The notes under the pieces were generated by a model that was not told the origin of the DNA, searched no databases, and was given only the letters and a program-made list of their open reading frames with translations. A DNA stretch of 64,000 bases. Origin: CAYUZU01 sp964448675 (lineage in GTDB: Bacteria; Planctomycetota; Phycisphaerae; UBA1845; Fen-1342). Shown in pieces: positions 8,128 through 17,530 of the stretch; within the stretch, counting starts at the first letter, position 1; each line of letters starts with the position of its first letter. Made by a program: the position numbers and the translations under genes. The stretch is taken from NCBI GenBank assembly GCA_964448675.1, contig CAYUZU010000001.1, positions 124,001-188,000 on the forward strand, written 5' to 3'.

Positions 8128-9222
8128 ATGTCGAGCGACGACCGCTATGACATGGTGATCGTGGGCGGTGGGCCGGCCGGCTGCGCCGCAGCGCTGGCAG
8201 CGCAGCGCGGCGGGCGGCGCGCCCTGGTGATCGAGCGCGACGAGCAGCCCGGCGATGCCGGCTGTGCGGGATGGGTCGGGCCCGCAGCGCTGCAGGTGTG
8301 TGGTGAGCTGGGGGCGGACGTGTCCGGCGTGGGGCGGCCCTTCGCGGGGGTGCACCTGCACGCCTGGGACTTCGATCAGACCGTCAAGGTGGAGGATGCG
8401 GCGTTGGCGGGGCGGGTCGTCGCGCCGGCGAAACTGAGCGCCGCATTGCAGGCGGCCGTTGTGGCGCAAGGTGGCGCGTTGCGGCGCTCATTGACGGTGG
8501 CCGCGCTGGAGCTGGGCGAGCGCGAGGTAACGGCCACGCTGAGCGACGAGACGCAAGTCAGGGCCGGCATCGTGCTGGTGGCCGACGGGGCGGCTTCGGC
8601 CACGGCGCCGCTGGCACAGTTGCCCGCAGCCCGCGGCGGGGAGGCGGCGGCCGCGCTGGCTACGTTCACGACGGCCGACGCGCAGGACAGCGTGCACGTC
8701 GTGCTGGGCGGTCTGGGCGGATTGCACGTGGCGACCATCAGCCGGTGCGCGACCGCGGCCCGGGCGCTGCTGGTGGTGCCGCGCGGTGACCGGCCGGCGG
8801 AGGTGCAGCTCCGCGCGCTGCTGGCGGCGGCGGCGCAGGCGGGCGTCGTCACGTCGCCGGGTGAGGTGGCGGTGCGGGCGGTGCCGGCGCTGGCGGGGGC
8901 GGCGCTGGAGATGGAAACACACGTCGGCAAGCGGTGCCTGCTGGTCGGGGACGCGGGCGGGTACGTCAGCGCGTTCAGCAGCGAGGGGCTGTATCCGGCG
9001 CTGCGCTCGGGCGTGCTGGCGGCGGACGCGGTGGATCGGGCGCTGGCGGCGGCGGTGTTACAGGACGAACTCGCCGCGTTCAGCACGGCGTGGCGTTCGG
9101 ACCTGGCGGATTACCTGCGGATGCCGAATACGGACCTGAGCCTCCTGTTGCCGATGGTATTCAAGAACCAGCAGATGTCATCGCGCGTGGCGCGGGCGTT
9201 TCTGCTGGGGCATGCGTTCTGA
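8128..9222 (+). CDS. NAD(P)/FAD-dependent oxidoreductase, geranylgeranyl reductase-like
   Basis: 364 residues. The N-terminal dinucleotide-binding motif VIVGGGPAGCAAALAAQRGG is followed by VIERDEQPGDAG. A second FAD motif near residue 270, LLVGDAGGYVSAFSSEGLYP, is typical of the geranylgeranyl reductase / squalene monooxygenase-like flavoprotein group. The family reduces isoprenoid or hydroxylates aromatic chains; the substrate here is unknown. It follows the MCE gene by 13 bp, so both are probably on one transcript, which hints at a lipid-related task. This is inference only. Confidence 0.85.
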   Translation: MSSDDRYDMVIVGGGPAGCAAALAAQRGGRRALVIERDEQPGDAGCAGWVGPAALQVCGELGADVSGVGRPFAGVHLHAWDFDQTVKVEDAALAGRVVAPAKLSAALQAAVVAQGGALRRSLTVAALELGEREVTATLSDETQVRAGIVLVADGAASATAPLAQLPAARGGEAAAALATFTTADAQDSVHVVLGGLGGLHVATISRCATAARALLVVPRGDRPAEVQLRALLAAAAQAGVVTSPGEVAVRAVPALAGAALEMETHVGKRCLLVGDAGGYVSAFSSEGLYPALRSGVLAADAVDRALAAAVLQDELAAFSTAWRSDLADYLRMPNTDLSLLLPMVFKNQQMSSRVARAFLLGHAF

Positions 9223-9247
9223 CAAACCGCGCCCGGCCGCCTAGAAT
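9219..9247 (+). promoter_or_regulatory. Predicted promoter of def
   Basis: CTGACA (9219-9224), exactly 17 bp, then TAGAAT (9242-9247). The -35 box overlaps the stop codon of the upstream gene; the start of transcription would fall near 9254. Confidence 0.55.
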
Positions 9248-9300
9248 AAGGGTGTTTGTTGTGCCGGTGCGGCGTTCTTTTCGAAGAGGTGGGCGAGACG

Positions 9301-9849
9301 GTGAGTAATAACTGGCAGGATCTGCACATCGTTCATTATCCCGACCCGCGGTTGCGCAAGAAGAGCGCGCCGGTGGAGGAATTCGACGACGAGCTGGCGG
9401 CGCTGGTGCAGCGCATGTTCGCCCTGATGGAGACCGGCAAGGGGGTCGGGCTGGCCGCGCCGCAGGTGGGGATCAACCGCCGGCTGTTCGTGATGAATCC
9501 AAGTGGCGAGGCGGACGACTTGCAGGTGCTGATCAATCCGGTGATTCGCGAGCCGCACGGTTCGGCCGAGGGTGAAGAGGGGTGTCTGTCGCTACCGGGG
9601 GTGCATGTGCAGGTGCGCCGGGCGCAGCGCTGCAAGGTGCGGGCGCAGGACCTTCAGGGGCGCGAGATCGAGTTTGAGGCGGACGACCTGCTGGCCCGGA
9701 TTTGCCAGCACGAGACGGATCACCTCAACGGTGTGCTGATCATCGACCGCATGGGGCCGAGTGATCGTATCGCCACCAAGAAGACGCTCAAGGGGCTCGA
9801 GGAGCAGTACAAGACCTCGCGGCCGGCGCGGGCCCGGGCGGCGCGCTAG
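9301..9849 (+). CDS. def: Peptide deformylase
   Basis: 182 residues from GTG 9301, chosen because AGAGGTGG lies just upstream; an in-frame TTG at 9256 would add 15 unlikely residues. All three PDF motifs are present: GVGLAAPQVG, EGCLSLPG (with the metal-binding Cys) and QHETDHLNG (HExxH). The enzyme removes the formyl group from the initiator methionine of new proteins, using Fe(II) in most bacteria. The C-terminal 25 residues are basic and Ala/Arg-rich. No fmt gene follows; the next gene is convergent. Confidence 0.97.
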   Translation: MSNNWQDLHIVHYPDPRLRKKSAPVEEFDDELAALVQRMFALMETGKGVGLAAPQVGINRRLFVMNPSGEADDLQVLINPVIREPHGSAEGEEGCLSLPGVHVQVRRAQRCKVRAQDLQGREIEFEADDLLARICQHETDHLNGVLIIDRMGPSDRIATKKTLKGLEEQYKTSRPARARAAR

Positions 9850-9871
9850 CGCTGCTTGAAGGGGGGCCGGG

Positions 9872-10798
9872 CTACGCGGGGACAGCCGCCTGCAGCAGCA
9901 GGCGATCGACCACGCCGACGAGCTGCGCGAGCTGCGGCTTGGTCAGCGATGCATCGGCCGCCACCGACGCCATCTTCTTGAGGTTGTCATCGCTCACCAG
10001 TGAGCTGAAGACCACGACCGGGACGTCACGCAGGGCGGGGGATTCCTTGATACGGCGGCACAGGTGCAGCCCGTCCATCTGCGGCATCTCCACGTCGGAG
10101 ACGATGACGTCGAACGGGGGTGCCTTGCCGGCGATGACGTCCTGGAGCCGGGCCCAGGCCTGGGCGCCGTCGTCGGTCGCGACGACTTCGCCGAAGCCCG
10201 CCTCCACGAGCGTGTTGTACATGAAGGAGCGCATGGTGGGCGAATCCTCGGCCAGCAGCACGCGGCGCTGGTCGCGGTTCACGCCGGCGCCGGCTCCGGC
10301 GACGTGCTCGGCGGCGACGGCGATGCCCTGGATGTCAAAGGCGATCTTCTCGAAGTCGATCATCATCGCGATGTTGTCTTCGTCGAGCTTGCAGACCGAG
10401 GTCATCGCGGTATCGCATGAGGCGAGGTGTTCGGGCAGCGGCAGGATGGCCTCCCAGCGCAGGCGATAGATGCGGTCGACGCCGTCGACGATGAAGCCCA
10501 GCCGCATGTTGTTGAACTCGGTGACGATCACGCTGCGCTGCGGGGCGTCGGACTGAACGCCGGGGAAGAAGTACAGGTGCAGGTCGATCAGCGGGATGAC
10601 CTCGCCGCGCAGGTTGCACACGCCGACGACGGCGGGGTGCGCCTGGGGCACGTGCACGGTATGGAATGACGCGATCACCTCGCGGACCTTGGCCACATTG
10701 ACGCCGCAGTGCAGATCACGGACCGAGAAAACGAGCACCTCGAGCTCGTTGGTACCCGCTTCGAGGAGGATGCCGTGCAGTTCGGGGGTGTTGGACAT
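9872..10798 (-). CDS. cheV: CheV-type chemotaxis coupling protein (CheW + receiver)
   Basis: 308 residues. The CheW-like domain covers about 10-165 (VFSVRDLHCGVNVAKVREVI, then VVGVCNLRGEVIPLIDL). The response-regulator domain covers about 180-300, with the phospho-acceptor Asp in VIVSDVEMPQMDG, the conserved Thr/Ser in VVVFSSL and the Lys in SLTKPQ. CheV proteins link chemoreceptors to CheA and aid adaptation through receiver phosphorylation. No receptor, CheA or flagellar gene lies nearby. It is convergent with def, and its upstream region (10799-11142) is long. Confidence 0.92.
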   Translation of the reverse strand: MSNTPELHGILLEAGTNELEVLVFSVRDLHCGVNVAKVREVIASFHTVHVPQAHPAVVGVCNLRGEVIPLIDLHLYFFPGVQSDAPQRSVIVTEFNNMRLGFIVDGVDRIYRLRWEAILPLPEHLASCDTAMTSVCKLDEDNIAMMIDFEKIAFDIQGIAVAAEHVAGAGAGVNRDQRRVLLAEDSPTMRSFMYNTLVEAGFGEVVATDDGAQAWARLQDVIAGKAPPFDVIVSDVEMPQMDGLHLCRRIKESPALRDVPVVVFSSLVSDDNLKKMASVAADASLTKPQLAQLVGVVDRLLLQAAVPA

Positions 10799-11142
10799 GT
10801 GGAACCTCGTGGTCGGTTGTGGCTTGGCCGCCGACGGCCGGATACGTCCCGTCAGGCGGCGTCACGCAGGGTTCATCGGCCGGGCCCGAGGGGAAGTCGA
10901 GTCGGCCGTGAGGAAATCGGACGCACGCGCGGAACGTTGTGTCCGTCGCACATGCCGGGTACGGCGGGTGACGGGCGGCGCCACCGCCGTCGTCCGATAA
11001 GCACCGGCGCCAGGCGGTGCGCGGACCGGTTTCGCGCCGGACAGGCCTCGTTCGACGCGAACGCCGACGACTGGCGGCATATAAGGAAGTCGTGAGCGAA
11101 GTTGTCCGATACCACTGATGTGCGGACCTCAGGAGCTGTACC
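10799..11142. other. Divergent intergenic region, no gene seen
   Basis: 344 bp between cheV (leftward) and the small membrane protein (rightward). Open frames here have no start signals, no family resemblance and mixed frames. The last 15 bases carry the ribosome-binding site CTCAGGAG of the rightward gene. No convincing promoter pair was found. Confidence 0.5.
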
Positions 11143-11568
11143 ATGAGCACGAATACCGACGTCGACCGCAAACTCCACCAGACGATGCGCATGGCACAGA
11201 TGGTGACGCTGTGCTTTGCGACCGCACTGATCGTGTGGGGGCTGGCGCCGGTCATGGTGCTGCGTATCACCAGTGGCCGCACGCCCGCCGAGGCCTGGTC
11301 GATGGGGATGCTCCCGATCGCGATGGGCGGCGTCTTCATGGTGCTGGGCGTGCTGATCGGGCGGCGCGTGCAATGGGCCCTGTGGGGGGTGCTCGGCCTG
11401 TCGCTGTTGCTGGTGCTGGTGACGATCGTCCAGGCTTTCGGCACGAATGCCGGTGGCCGGACGGCGTTTGCGCTGCTGCTGCCAGGCTGTGTGGCGGTGT
11501 CGGCGTGGCTGGCCCTCGAAGCCCGGCGCCAGGCCGGTCGGCAGGAACAACCCGCCAACTCAACCTGA
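11143..11568 (+). CDS. Small four-helix membrane protein, function unknown
   Basis: 141 residues behind a CAGGAG ribosome-binding site. After a charged N-terminus there are four hydrophobic segments: about 20-42 (MVTLCFATALIVWGLAPVMV), 57-77, 84-104 and 112-128. A short polar tail ends in RRQAGRQEQPANST. No catalytic or binding motif is seen and I do not recognise the family. It stands alone between the cheV upstream region and the nitrilase gene. Confidence 0.6.
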   Translation: MSTNTDVDRKLHQTMRMAQMVTLCFATALIVWGLAPVMVLRITSGRTPAEAWSMGMLPIAMGGVFMVLGVLIGRRVQWALWGVLGLSLLLVLVTIVQAFGTNAGGRTAFALLLPGCVAVSAWLALEARRQAGRQEQPANST

Positions 11569-11659
11569 AACGCGCGATGAATGCCTGATACGCCGACGAC
11601 CCACGGGTGGCCGCCCGGCGGGACTTGCATGCGCACCGGCGCGTGCGTAAGACACGCTC

Positions 11660-13003
11660 ATGCGCATCGCGATCGCACAGACCCCGGGCACGCGGCTGGC
11701 TGACTGGCCGCAGACCCGCGCGTTGATCGAACAGAGCGTCCGCACGGCGGCGCGGCAGGGGGCGGCGCTGGTGCTGTTGCCGGAGTGTGCCTGGCCGGCG
11801 TACGTACTGGATCGGGCCGCGGCGTACTTCGCGGCACGGGACGCGGGCATGCCGTCGGACCAGGCGTTTCTGCGCGACGCGTGCGCACTGGCGCGCGAGG
11901 CGGGCGTGGCCGTTTGCGTGGGGTACGTCGAGGAGCAGGGTCCACGGCTGACGAATGCGGCCGCCCTGATCGACACCGACGGCGCGCTGCTGGCCACGTA
12001 TCGCAAGTGCTTCCTCTGGGCGTTCGACAACGAATACTTCGCGCCGGGTGACTGCATCGAGCCGGTGGACACGCCCTTTGGCCGGGTCGGCATGATGATC
12101 TGTGCCGACGCGCGGCTGCCGGAGATCGCCGCGACGCTGGCATCGCGCGGCGCCGAGTTCATCCTGCAACCGACGGCATGGGTGAACGCGGGCACACCGG
12201 CGGCGCCGTGGAATCCGCAGCCGGATTTCCTGATCCGCGCCCGGGCGGCGGAACTGGGCGTGCCGATCGCGTCGGCGAGCAAATGGGGTGTCGAGGGGCA
12301 GACGACGTTCGTCGGTTCGAGCATGATCTGTGACGCGACCGGGCGCGTGCTGGTGCAAAGTGGTCGCGACGAGACGACAGTGGCGGTCGCCGATGTCCAA
12401 CCCGGCGTTGCTGCGGGGCCGGTCGTGTCCGACGCGGAGCGGGCGGTGCTGTGTGACACGGCGGCAGCGTGCCCGCCGGTGGCGGACGCACCGCCGCTGA
12501 CCTTCCAGGCACTGCCGCCCGGCGCGCCGATCGTGTCGAGCGATTGGCGCGGTTCGCGCAGCGCCGTCGGACCGGATGGCGGCGTTGCGCTGCACAAGCC
12601 GATGATGGGCGACGCGTTTCCGCCGGTGATCGATACGCCGCTGCCGGCGCCGCTGGCGCTGGAACGGGCGCGGATCGGCGTGCTCAGCGCAGATGACGCG
12701 GCGCGTTTCGCCGCGTGTCGCTGTCTGGCGCTGGCCGGTGCGCACCTGGTGGTCGTGATTGGTGCGGGGGCACCGGATGCTGCGCTGCGTGCGCGGGCGT
12801 GCGAAAACCGCGTCTACGTGGTGGGTGTGGGGCGTGGCGGCTGGTGCGCGATCGACCCTGACGGGCGCGTGCTTGACGAAGGCGCTTGGACCGGGGCGCC
12901 GGCCACTTTGCCGCCATTGGCGCTGGCGCGGGCCGCGAACAAGTGCGTCGTGCCCGGGACGGACATGATCGGCGGCCGCCGGGTCGAGCAATACACGTTC
13001 TAG
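11660..13003 (+). CDS. Carbon-nitrogen hydrolase (nitrilase superfamily) with degenerate second domain
   Basis: 447 residues. The first 280 form a complete nitrilase fold with the catalytic triad: Glu in LVLLPECAWPAYVL, Lys in LLATYRKCFLWAF and Cys in VGMMICADARLPE. The family hydrolyses C-N bonds of amides, nitriles or carbamoyl compounds. The C-terminal 120 residues (from RARIGVLSADDAARFAACRC to the end) repeat the outline of a second nitrilase domain (ENRVYVVGVGRGGWCAIDPD is like the NRVYVV...SxIIDPxG segment) but lack the catalytic residues. This makes it longer than the usual 260-300 residues. The substrate is not predictable. Confidence 0.85.
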   Translation: MRIAIAQTPGTRLADWPQTRALIEQSVRTAARQGAALVLLPECAWPAYVLDRAAAYFAARDAGMPSDQAFLRDACALAREAGVAVCVGYVEEQGPRLTNAAALIDTDGALLATYRKCFLWAFDNEYFAPGDCIEPVDTPFGRVGMMICADARLPEIAATLASRGAEFILQPTAWVNAGTPAAPWNPQPDFLIRARAAELGVPIASASKWGVEGQTTFVGSSMICDATGRVLVQSGRDETTVAVADVQPGVAAGPVVSDAERAVLCDTAAACPPVADAPPLTFQALPPGAPIVSSDWRGSRSAVGPDGGVALHKPMMGDAFPPVIDTPLPAPLALERARIGVLSADDAARFAACRCLALAGAHLVVVIGAGAPDAALRARACENRVYVVGVGRGGWCAIDPDGRVLDEGAWTGAPATLPPLALARAANKCVVPGTDMIGGRRVEQYTF

Positions 13004-13030
13004 GGCGGGTCGGCGCCGGCGAGCGGGGAG

Positions 13031-14920
13031 CTATTCCTCCAGGCGATAGGGCTTCTCGGCCTCGTACAGCTCGAGCCGGTTGCGGTACTTCTCGAGGGCG
13101 CCGCGCAGCTCGGCCCGCTGCCGCTCGTCGGTCGGCTCGGCCGAACGCGCCAGGGCCATCGCCTGCTTGATCTGCTGCTGGGCTTCCTCGAAGCGGCCGG
13201 CTTCGGCGTAAGCGGCGGCCAGCGTGTCGAGCAGCCCGGTGTCGTTGTAGTTGGTCTGCTTGCAGGCCTGCTCGGCGAGGCGGACCGCTTCCTCGGCGTT
13301 ACGCTGTTCGGCGATCGGGCTGGTCGCCAGCAGCCAAGCCAGCGCGTTGGCCAGCGCCGGCGAATTGGGCAGGGCTTCGAGTGCGTTGCGCAGGTGCTCC
13401 TCCAGCTGGCGGTATTCCTTCGCCTGGAGCATGACCTCGGCCAACGCGCCCTGTGCCGGCACCACGGTCGGATCGAGCTCGATCACCCGCTCCCATTCGC
13501 GCCGGGCGCCAGCCGTATCGCCCACCTGATGCAGGGCCATGCCGAGCATGGTGCGCGCCTGCACGAAGTCCGGGAACAGATCGATGGCCCGCCGCAGGTT
13601 CTCGATCCCCTGGGTCGTGTCGCCCACGAACTCGAGGTACAGGCGGCCCACGTCGTAGTGCACCATGGCCTCGGTGGGGGCGGCCTTGAGCGCGGCCTGC
13701 AGCACCGGCGTGGCGGCCCGCGGCGTGCCCGCCTGGCGTGCCAGCGCGCAGTAGCGCGTGAGGGCCGAGGTATGCGTCGGCTCGGTCTGCAGGATATCGA
13801 GCAGCACGCGTTCGGCGTCGGGCATCTGGCCCAGGGCCATCAAGGCGGTGGCGAGGTTGTACTTGGCCGCCGTCAGCGTGTCGTCCAAGCCGACCGCGCT
13901 CTGGAAGAGCTGTGCGGCGGTGCCGTAGTCGTCGCGAGCCGCCTGCAACATGCCCATCGCGTTGAGCGTGCGAGCGTCTTCGGGCGCGATCTCGCGGAGC
14001 AGGTTGACGAGCTGCTCGGCCTGGTCGTACTGGCGCTGCGAGATCGCGGCGCTGACAGACCGCAACACGGCGTCGATCTCGCACCCCGCGCGGAGCATCA
14101 TGTCGCGCAACTGATCCTCATAGTCGCGCACGGCCTCGGTCTCGGTGGCCTGTGCGTGATGCAGGGCAGCCTCGTCATCGCGGCCCAGTGCCTCGAGCGA
14201 TTCCGCCAGCTCGGTGTGCAGCGGTCCAAAGCCGGGCACGTCGTTCAGCGCGACGCGGTAGTGCTCCACCGCTTGCTCGTGCTTGCCGAGCGCGTGGTAC
14301 GTACGGCCGAGGCCGAGGTGGGCGGCGGCCATGTCGGGCCGGTCTTCGAGCACGCGTTGATACAACTTGGCGGCGCGGTCCGGGTCGTCGTCCTCGAGCA
14401 GCGCCGCGAGCCGCATGCGCCCCGGATTGTAGGTCTGCGGCGCTTCGGGGTTGCGGGCATGATCGTCTTCCTGCACCTGCAGCGCCTTCTCGATGTTCGC
14501 GATCGCCTGGGCCTCGTTCCCGATTTCCTCGTGGGCCAGCGCGAGGAAGTACCAGGGGACGAACTGGTCCGGCTTGAGGCGCGCCAGCTGCTCGAAGCAC
14601 GCGACCGCGGCCTGCGGGTGACCATGCACCAGGTAGAGCGCGCCGAGCTCGGTGAGGGCCTGGACGCTGTCGGGCGTGCTGCGCAGCACGGTCCGCGCCG
14701 CCCCGATCTTCGTCTGGATCGGGAACGGCAGCCGCGTCGTGTCCACCTCGGGCAGGTCGAACGGCGGTGCCGCCGGGGTGGCCGCCGGTGCCGCCGTGTC
14801 GCCGGCGGTCGTGTCGGGGGCCGGGCCGGCGTCGGATTCGGGCGTCTCGGGCGTCTGCTCACAGGCAGGCAGCATGACCAGGCCTACGATCAACAGCAGC
14901 GGAATGCACCAGCGTGTCAT
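13031..14920 (-). CDS. TPR-repeat lipoprotein
   Basis: 629 residues from ATG 14920, which has GGAGG 11 bp upstream and starts a clear lipoprotein signal (MTRWCIPLLLIVGLVMLPAC, lipobox LPAC). An in-frame start 39 codons earlier would bury this signal. A Pro/Ala/Asp-rich spacer (residues 22-50) leads into some 12-14 tetratricopeptide repeats from about 75 to 600, for example ALTELGALYLVHGHPQAAVA and AHLGLGRTYHALGKHEQAVE. TPR lipoproteins act as scaffolds in envelope complexes. It is the last gene of a leftward run after the VWA membrane protein, separated by 117 bp, so the two may work together. Confidence 0.85.
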   Translation of the reverse strand: MTRWCIPLLLIVGLVMLPACEQTPETPESDAGPAPDTTAGDTAAPAATPAAPPFDLPEVDTTRLPFPIQTKIGAARTVLRSTPDSVQALTELGALYLVHGHPQAAVACFEQLARLKPDQFVPWYFLALAHEEIGNEAQAIANIEKALQVQEDDHARNPEAPQTYNPGRMRLAALLEDDDPDRAAKLYQRVLEDRPDMAAAHLGLGRTYHALGKHEQAVEHYRVALNDVPGFGPLHTELAESLEALGRDDEAALHHAQATETEAVRDYEDQLRDMMLRAGCEIDAVLRSVSAAISQRQYDQAEQLVNLLREIAPEDARTLNAMGMLQAARDDYGTAAQLFQSAVGLDDTLTAAKYNLATALMALGQMPDAERVLLDILQTEPTHTSALTRYCALARQAGTPRAATPVLQAALKAAPTEAMVHYDVGRLYLEFVGDTTQGIENLRRAIDLFPDFVQARTMLGMALHQVGDTAGARREWERVIELDPTVVPAQGALAEVMLQAKEYRQLEEHLRNALEALPNSPALANALAWLLATSPIAEQRNAEEAVRLAEQACKQTNYNDTGLLDTLAAAYAEAGRFEEAQQQIKQAMALARSAEPTDERQRAELRGALEKYRNRLELYEAEKPYRLEE

Positions 14921-15037
14921 GGGCTCACGAGCCTCCGTTTTGTCGCGGTCGGTTTTGGTCCTTCGGCCGGGCGACGGCAGCGTGCGCGGCCCGAGCAGGA
15001 ACCGCTTAGCATACCCGCTTGATGGGCGGGGCTCCAA

Positions 15038-17521
15038 TCAGGCCAGGCCGGTTCGCTTGCGGATGATCCACTCGGCTGCCAGCAACACCACCAGCCACGC
15101 CAGCAACCCCCACGGGTCGCTCGCCAGCACGTCATTGTGGATGGCCGTGCGTATCTGGCGCCGCCGGTCGGTCGCGGCGAGCTGCTGCAGCAGGACCGGC
15201 AGTTCCTCGAGCGCGACGTAGCGCCCCCCCGCGGCGGCGGTTTGCTGGGCCGCCTGTCGCAGCAGCCGCAGGTTGGCCGTCGGTGGGCGGTGCTCGAGAT
15301 CGGCCGCAACGACCCGAAAGCGCGTCACCGCAGTGAGATCCGGGCTGGCCGCGGGTGTTTCCGCGCGGTCGTCCTGCGGCCCGCCGACCCGCGCGAAGAA
15401 CCGCAGCTCATACGTGCCGGCAGCGAGGGCGGTGTCGGCGTCGGCGGCGTCCGGCAGCCGGGCGGACCAGGCACCGGGGGCCTGCTGCTTGAGCCTGATG
15501 CGCAGTGGCTCGGCCAGTGTCAATCGCGTGCCGATCCGTTGCAGCAGCAGCGTGGGTCGGATGATCTTGTCGCGCCCGGCCTGCAGGAGGTCGCCGCCGC
15601 TGACCCCGGCCCGAATCTCGACCTGGCGATTGCCGCGCTGCAGGGCGGGCAGGGCGTACTCGGGCTGATCGGTCAGGACCCAGGCCTGCGGCCGCCGATT
15701 CGCCAGCCACACCACCATCTGGCGCCAGAGCTTGCGGTGCAGTTCATGGCCGGCGTCGGAAGCCAGGGCCCAGGGCCAGGTGGTCTCCCAGGCGGCGGCG
15801 ATGCAGCGCCCCGCGCCGACCTCGTGCGCGACCAGCAGCGGCTCGTCGAGCTGGTCGCGGGCGAGGACCTCGGCGGCGGGTTTCGGTTCGCCGAGGTCCG
15901 CGGCCCCGCTCAACGCCGGGAGTTGCGCGAACCGCGCCCGCTGGCGAGTGGCGAAGGCTGCGACGTTGGCGGCGTCGAGGTCTTGCGTGGCGACGGCGGC
16001 CGGATGGCGCGCCCCGACATCGGTCAGCACGAAGTGCCGATCGCCGAGCAGGCCGAACCGTTGCGTAGTGAGTCTGGTCGGGCTGACTTCGGCCAGGGGT
16101 GAGCGCACGAAGTCCTCGCTGTTGAACAGGCTGCGCCCCCCCGCCAGCAGCAGACCGACCCCGCGCTCGGTGACGGCCCGGCGAATGGCCGCGAGCACGT
16201 CGGCCGGCAGGGTGGTGCCGACCTGGCCGAGGACGATCACATCGCGGCCGGCGAGGAGGCTGGCGGTGGCGGCCGCCGCCTGCTCGTCGAGCTGCACCTG
16301 CATGAGCAGCTCGCGATGGACATCGATCAGTGGGTCGTCGCGCCAGGCGCGCGTGACGAACGCGCCTTCGGTGCGCGGGATGCGCTCGATGTACAGCACA
16401 CGGATCTGGTCGGCGCCGACGTCGACCATCGCCGACGTGTGGAAGTGGTGGCCGCCGAGGCTCAGTGGCAGGCTGACGCGGACGGTCAGGCGGTGCGTGC
16501 CGGGGCCCGGCGGCACCAGCTCGAACTGCCGGTCGAGCCGCTGGCGGGTATGCGTGACTTCGATTTCTTGCTGGGCGGCGGTGTTCTCGTTCCATAGCAC
16601 CGCGATGCGCACCTTGTGGTCCGCGCAGCCCTGGATCCAGCCGCGTGCCGCAACACGCAGCACGTCGCGCGGCGAGATCCGCGGCGGCACCACGAGTGGC
16701 GCCAGGTCGACCAGTGGCGTTTCATCCGCGGCCGGGCCGACACCGACGGCACGCAGCGCGGTCTGTTGCCTGGCCAGCGTCCGGGCCGCGGCTGTGAGTG
16801 CGTCGCTGTCCTCGGCGTTTTCGGCGCCGTCGCTGATCACGACGACGGCCGGCGGGGGGTGACCGTGCTCGGAACGCAGCTCGCGGGCGTAGCGCAACGC
16901 ACCGGCCAGCGCCGTGACCGGCGTCTCGGCGTCGAGTTGCCACGCCGCCAACGTCTGCGGGTCCGGCACCAGGTCGTGCAGCCGGACGTCGTAGCGCTCC
17001 TCGAGCGCGGCGATCTCCGCCCGGCTGCTCTGCAGCACGCGGTTGGCCTGCTGCGCCCGTGATTGACGCCGGGCCGGCGGCTGGACGTCGTCGGTGATGC
17101 CCATCGACACCGACCGGTCCAGCAGCACGGGCAACACCGGCCTGTCCCAGCGGACCACGATCCGCTCGCATCCCGGCCGCCCCAGCAGCACCAGCACGAA
17201 CAGCCACGCCGCGAACCGCAGCACGACGAGTACGCGGCGCCAGCCCGGCGTGACGGGCTCGGTGCGATAAACCGCGGCGATCAGCCAGGCGCCGCCGGCA
17301 GCGGCGAGCAGCCCCAGCAGCAGGTGCGCCCTCGGCGCCGCGCTCCACGCCAGGAGCAACGTTGCGACGGACACGGTCAGTGCCAGCAGCACGCTGCGCC
17401 GCGCGAGCAGCGGACGATCGGCGGGATGGCGCCGGGTGTGGATGGTGGCCGCGGTCAGCCACGCAACAAGCGCCGCGATGGCCAGGCCGGCGGGCTGCGC
17501 GATAAGGACACTGGCGGGCAA
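15038..17521 (-). CDS. Large membrane protein with VWA-like and glutamine-amidotransferase-like regions
   Basis: 827 residues; the best start is a TTG at 17521, 9 bp after the stop of the stress-protein gene with AAGG upstream. Four N-terminal membrane helices (within residues 8-120) are followed by a von Willebrand A-like domain with the metal site DRSVSMG and VVVISDGAENAED. The middle region (about 390-580) resembles the class-I-GATase-like beta domain seen in planctomycete BatA-type proteins (VLYIERIPRTEGAFV, then GVGLLLAGGRSLFN). A last helix, LAWLVVLLAAEWII, ends the protein. Such proteins usually sit next to MoxR and DUF58 genes; here neither is in the window. The exact role is unknown. 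Confidence 0.8.
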   Translation of the reverse strand: MPASVLIAQPAGLAIAALVAWLTAATIHTRRHPADRPLLARRSVLLALTVSVATLLLAWSAAPRAHLLLGLLAAAGGAWLIAAVYRTEPVTPGWRRVLVVLRFAAWLFVLVLLGRPGCERIVVRWDRPVLPVLLDRSVSMGITDDVQPPARRQSRAQQANRVLQSSRAEIAALEERYDVRLHDLVPDPQTLAAWQLDAETPVTALAGALRYARELRSEHGHPPPAVVVISDGAENAEDSDALTAAARTLARQQTALRAVGVGPAADETPLVDLAPLVVPPRISPRDVLRVAARGWIQGCADHKVRIAVLWNENTAAQQEIEVTHTRQRLDRQFELVPPGPGTHRLTVRVSLPLSLGGHHFHTSAMVDVGADQIRVLYIERIPRTEGAFVTRAWRDDPLIDVHRELLMQVQLDEQAAAATASLLAGRDVIVLGQVGTTLPADVLAAIRRAVTERGVGLLLAGGRSLFNSEDFVRSPLAEVSPTRLTTQRFGLLGDRHFVLTDVGARHPAAVATQDLDAANVAAFATRQRARFAQLPALSGAADLGEPKPAAEVLARDQLDEPLLVAHEVGAGRCIAAAWETTWPWALASDAGHELHRKLWRQMVVWLANRRPQAWVLTDQPEYALPALQRGNRQVEIRAGVSGGDLLQAGRDKIIRPTLLLQRIGTRLTLAEPLRIRLKQQAPGAWSARLPDAADADTALAAGTYELRFFARVGGPQDDRAETPAASPDLTAVTRFRVVAADLEHRPPTANLRLLRQAAQQTAAAGGRYVALEELPVLLQQLAATDRRRQIRTAIHNDVLASDPWGLLAWLVVLLAAEWIIRKRTGLA

Positions 17522-17530
17522 CGTTTGGCC

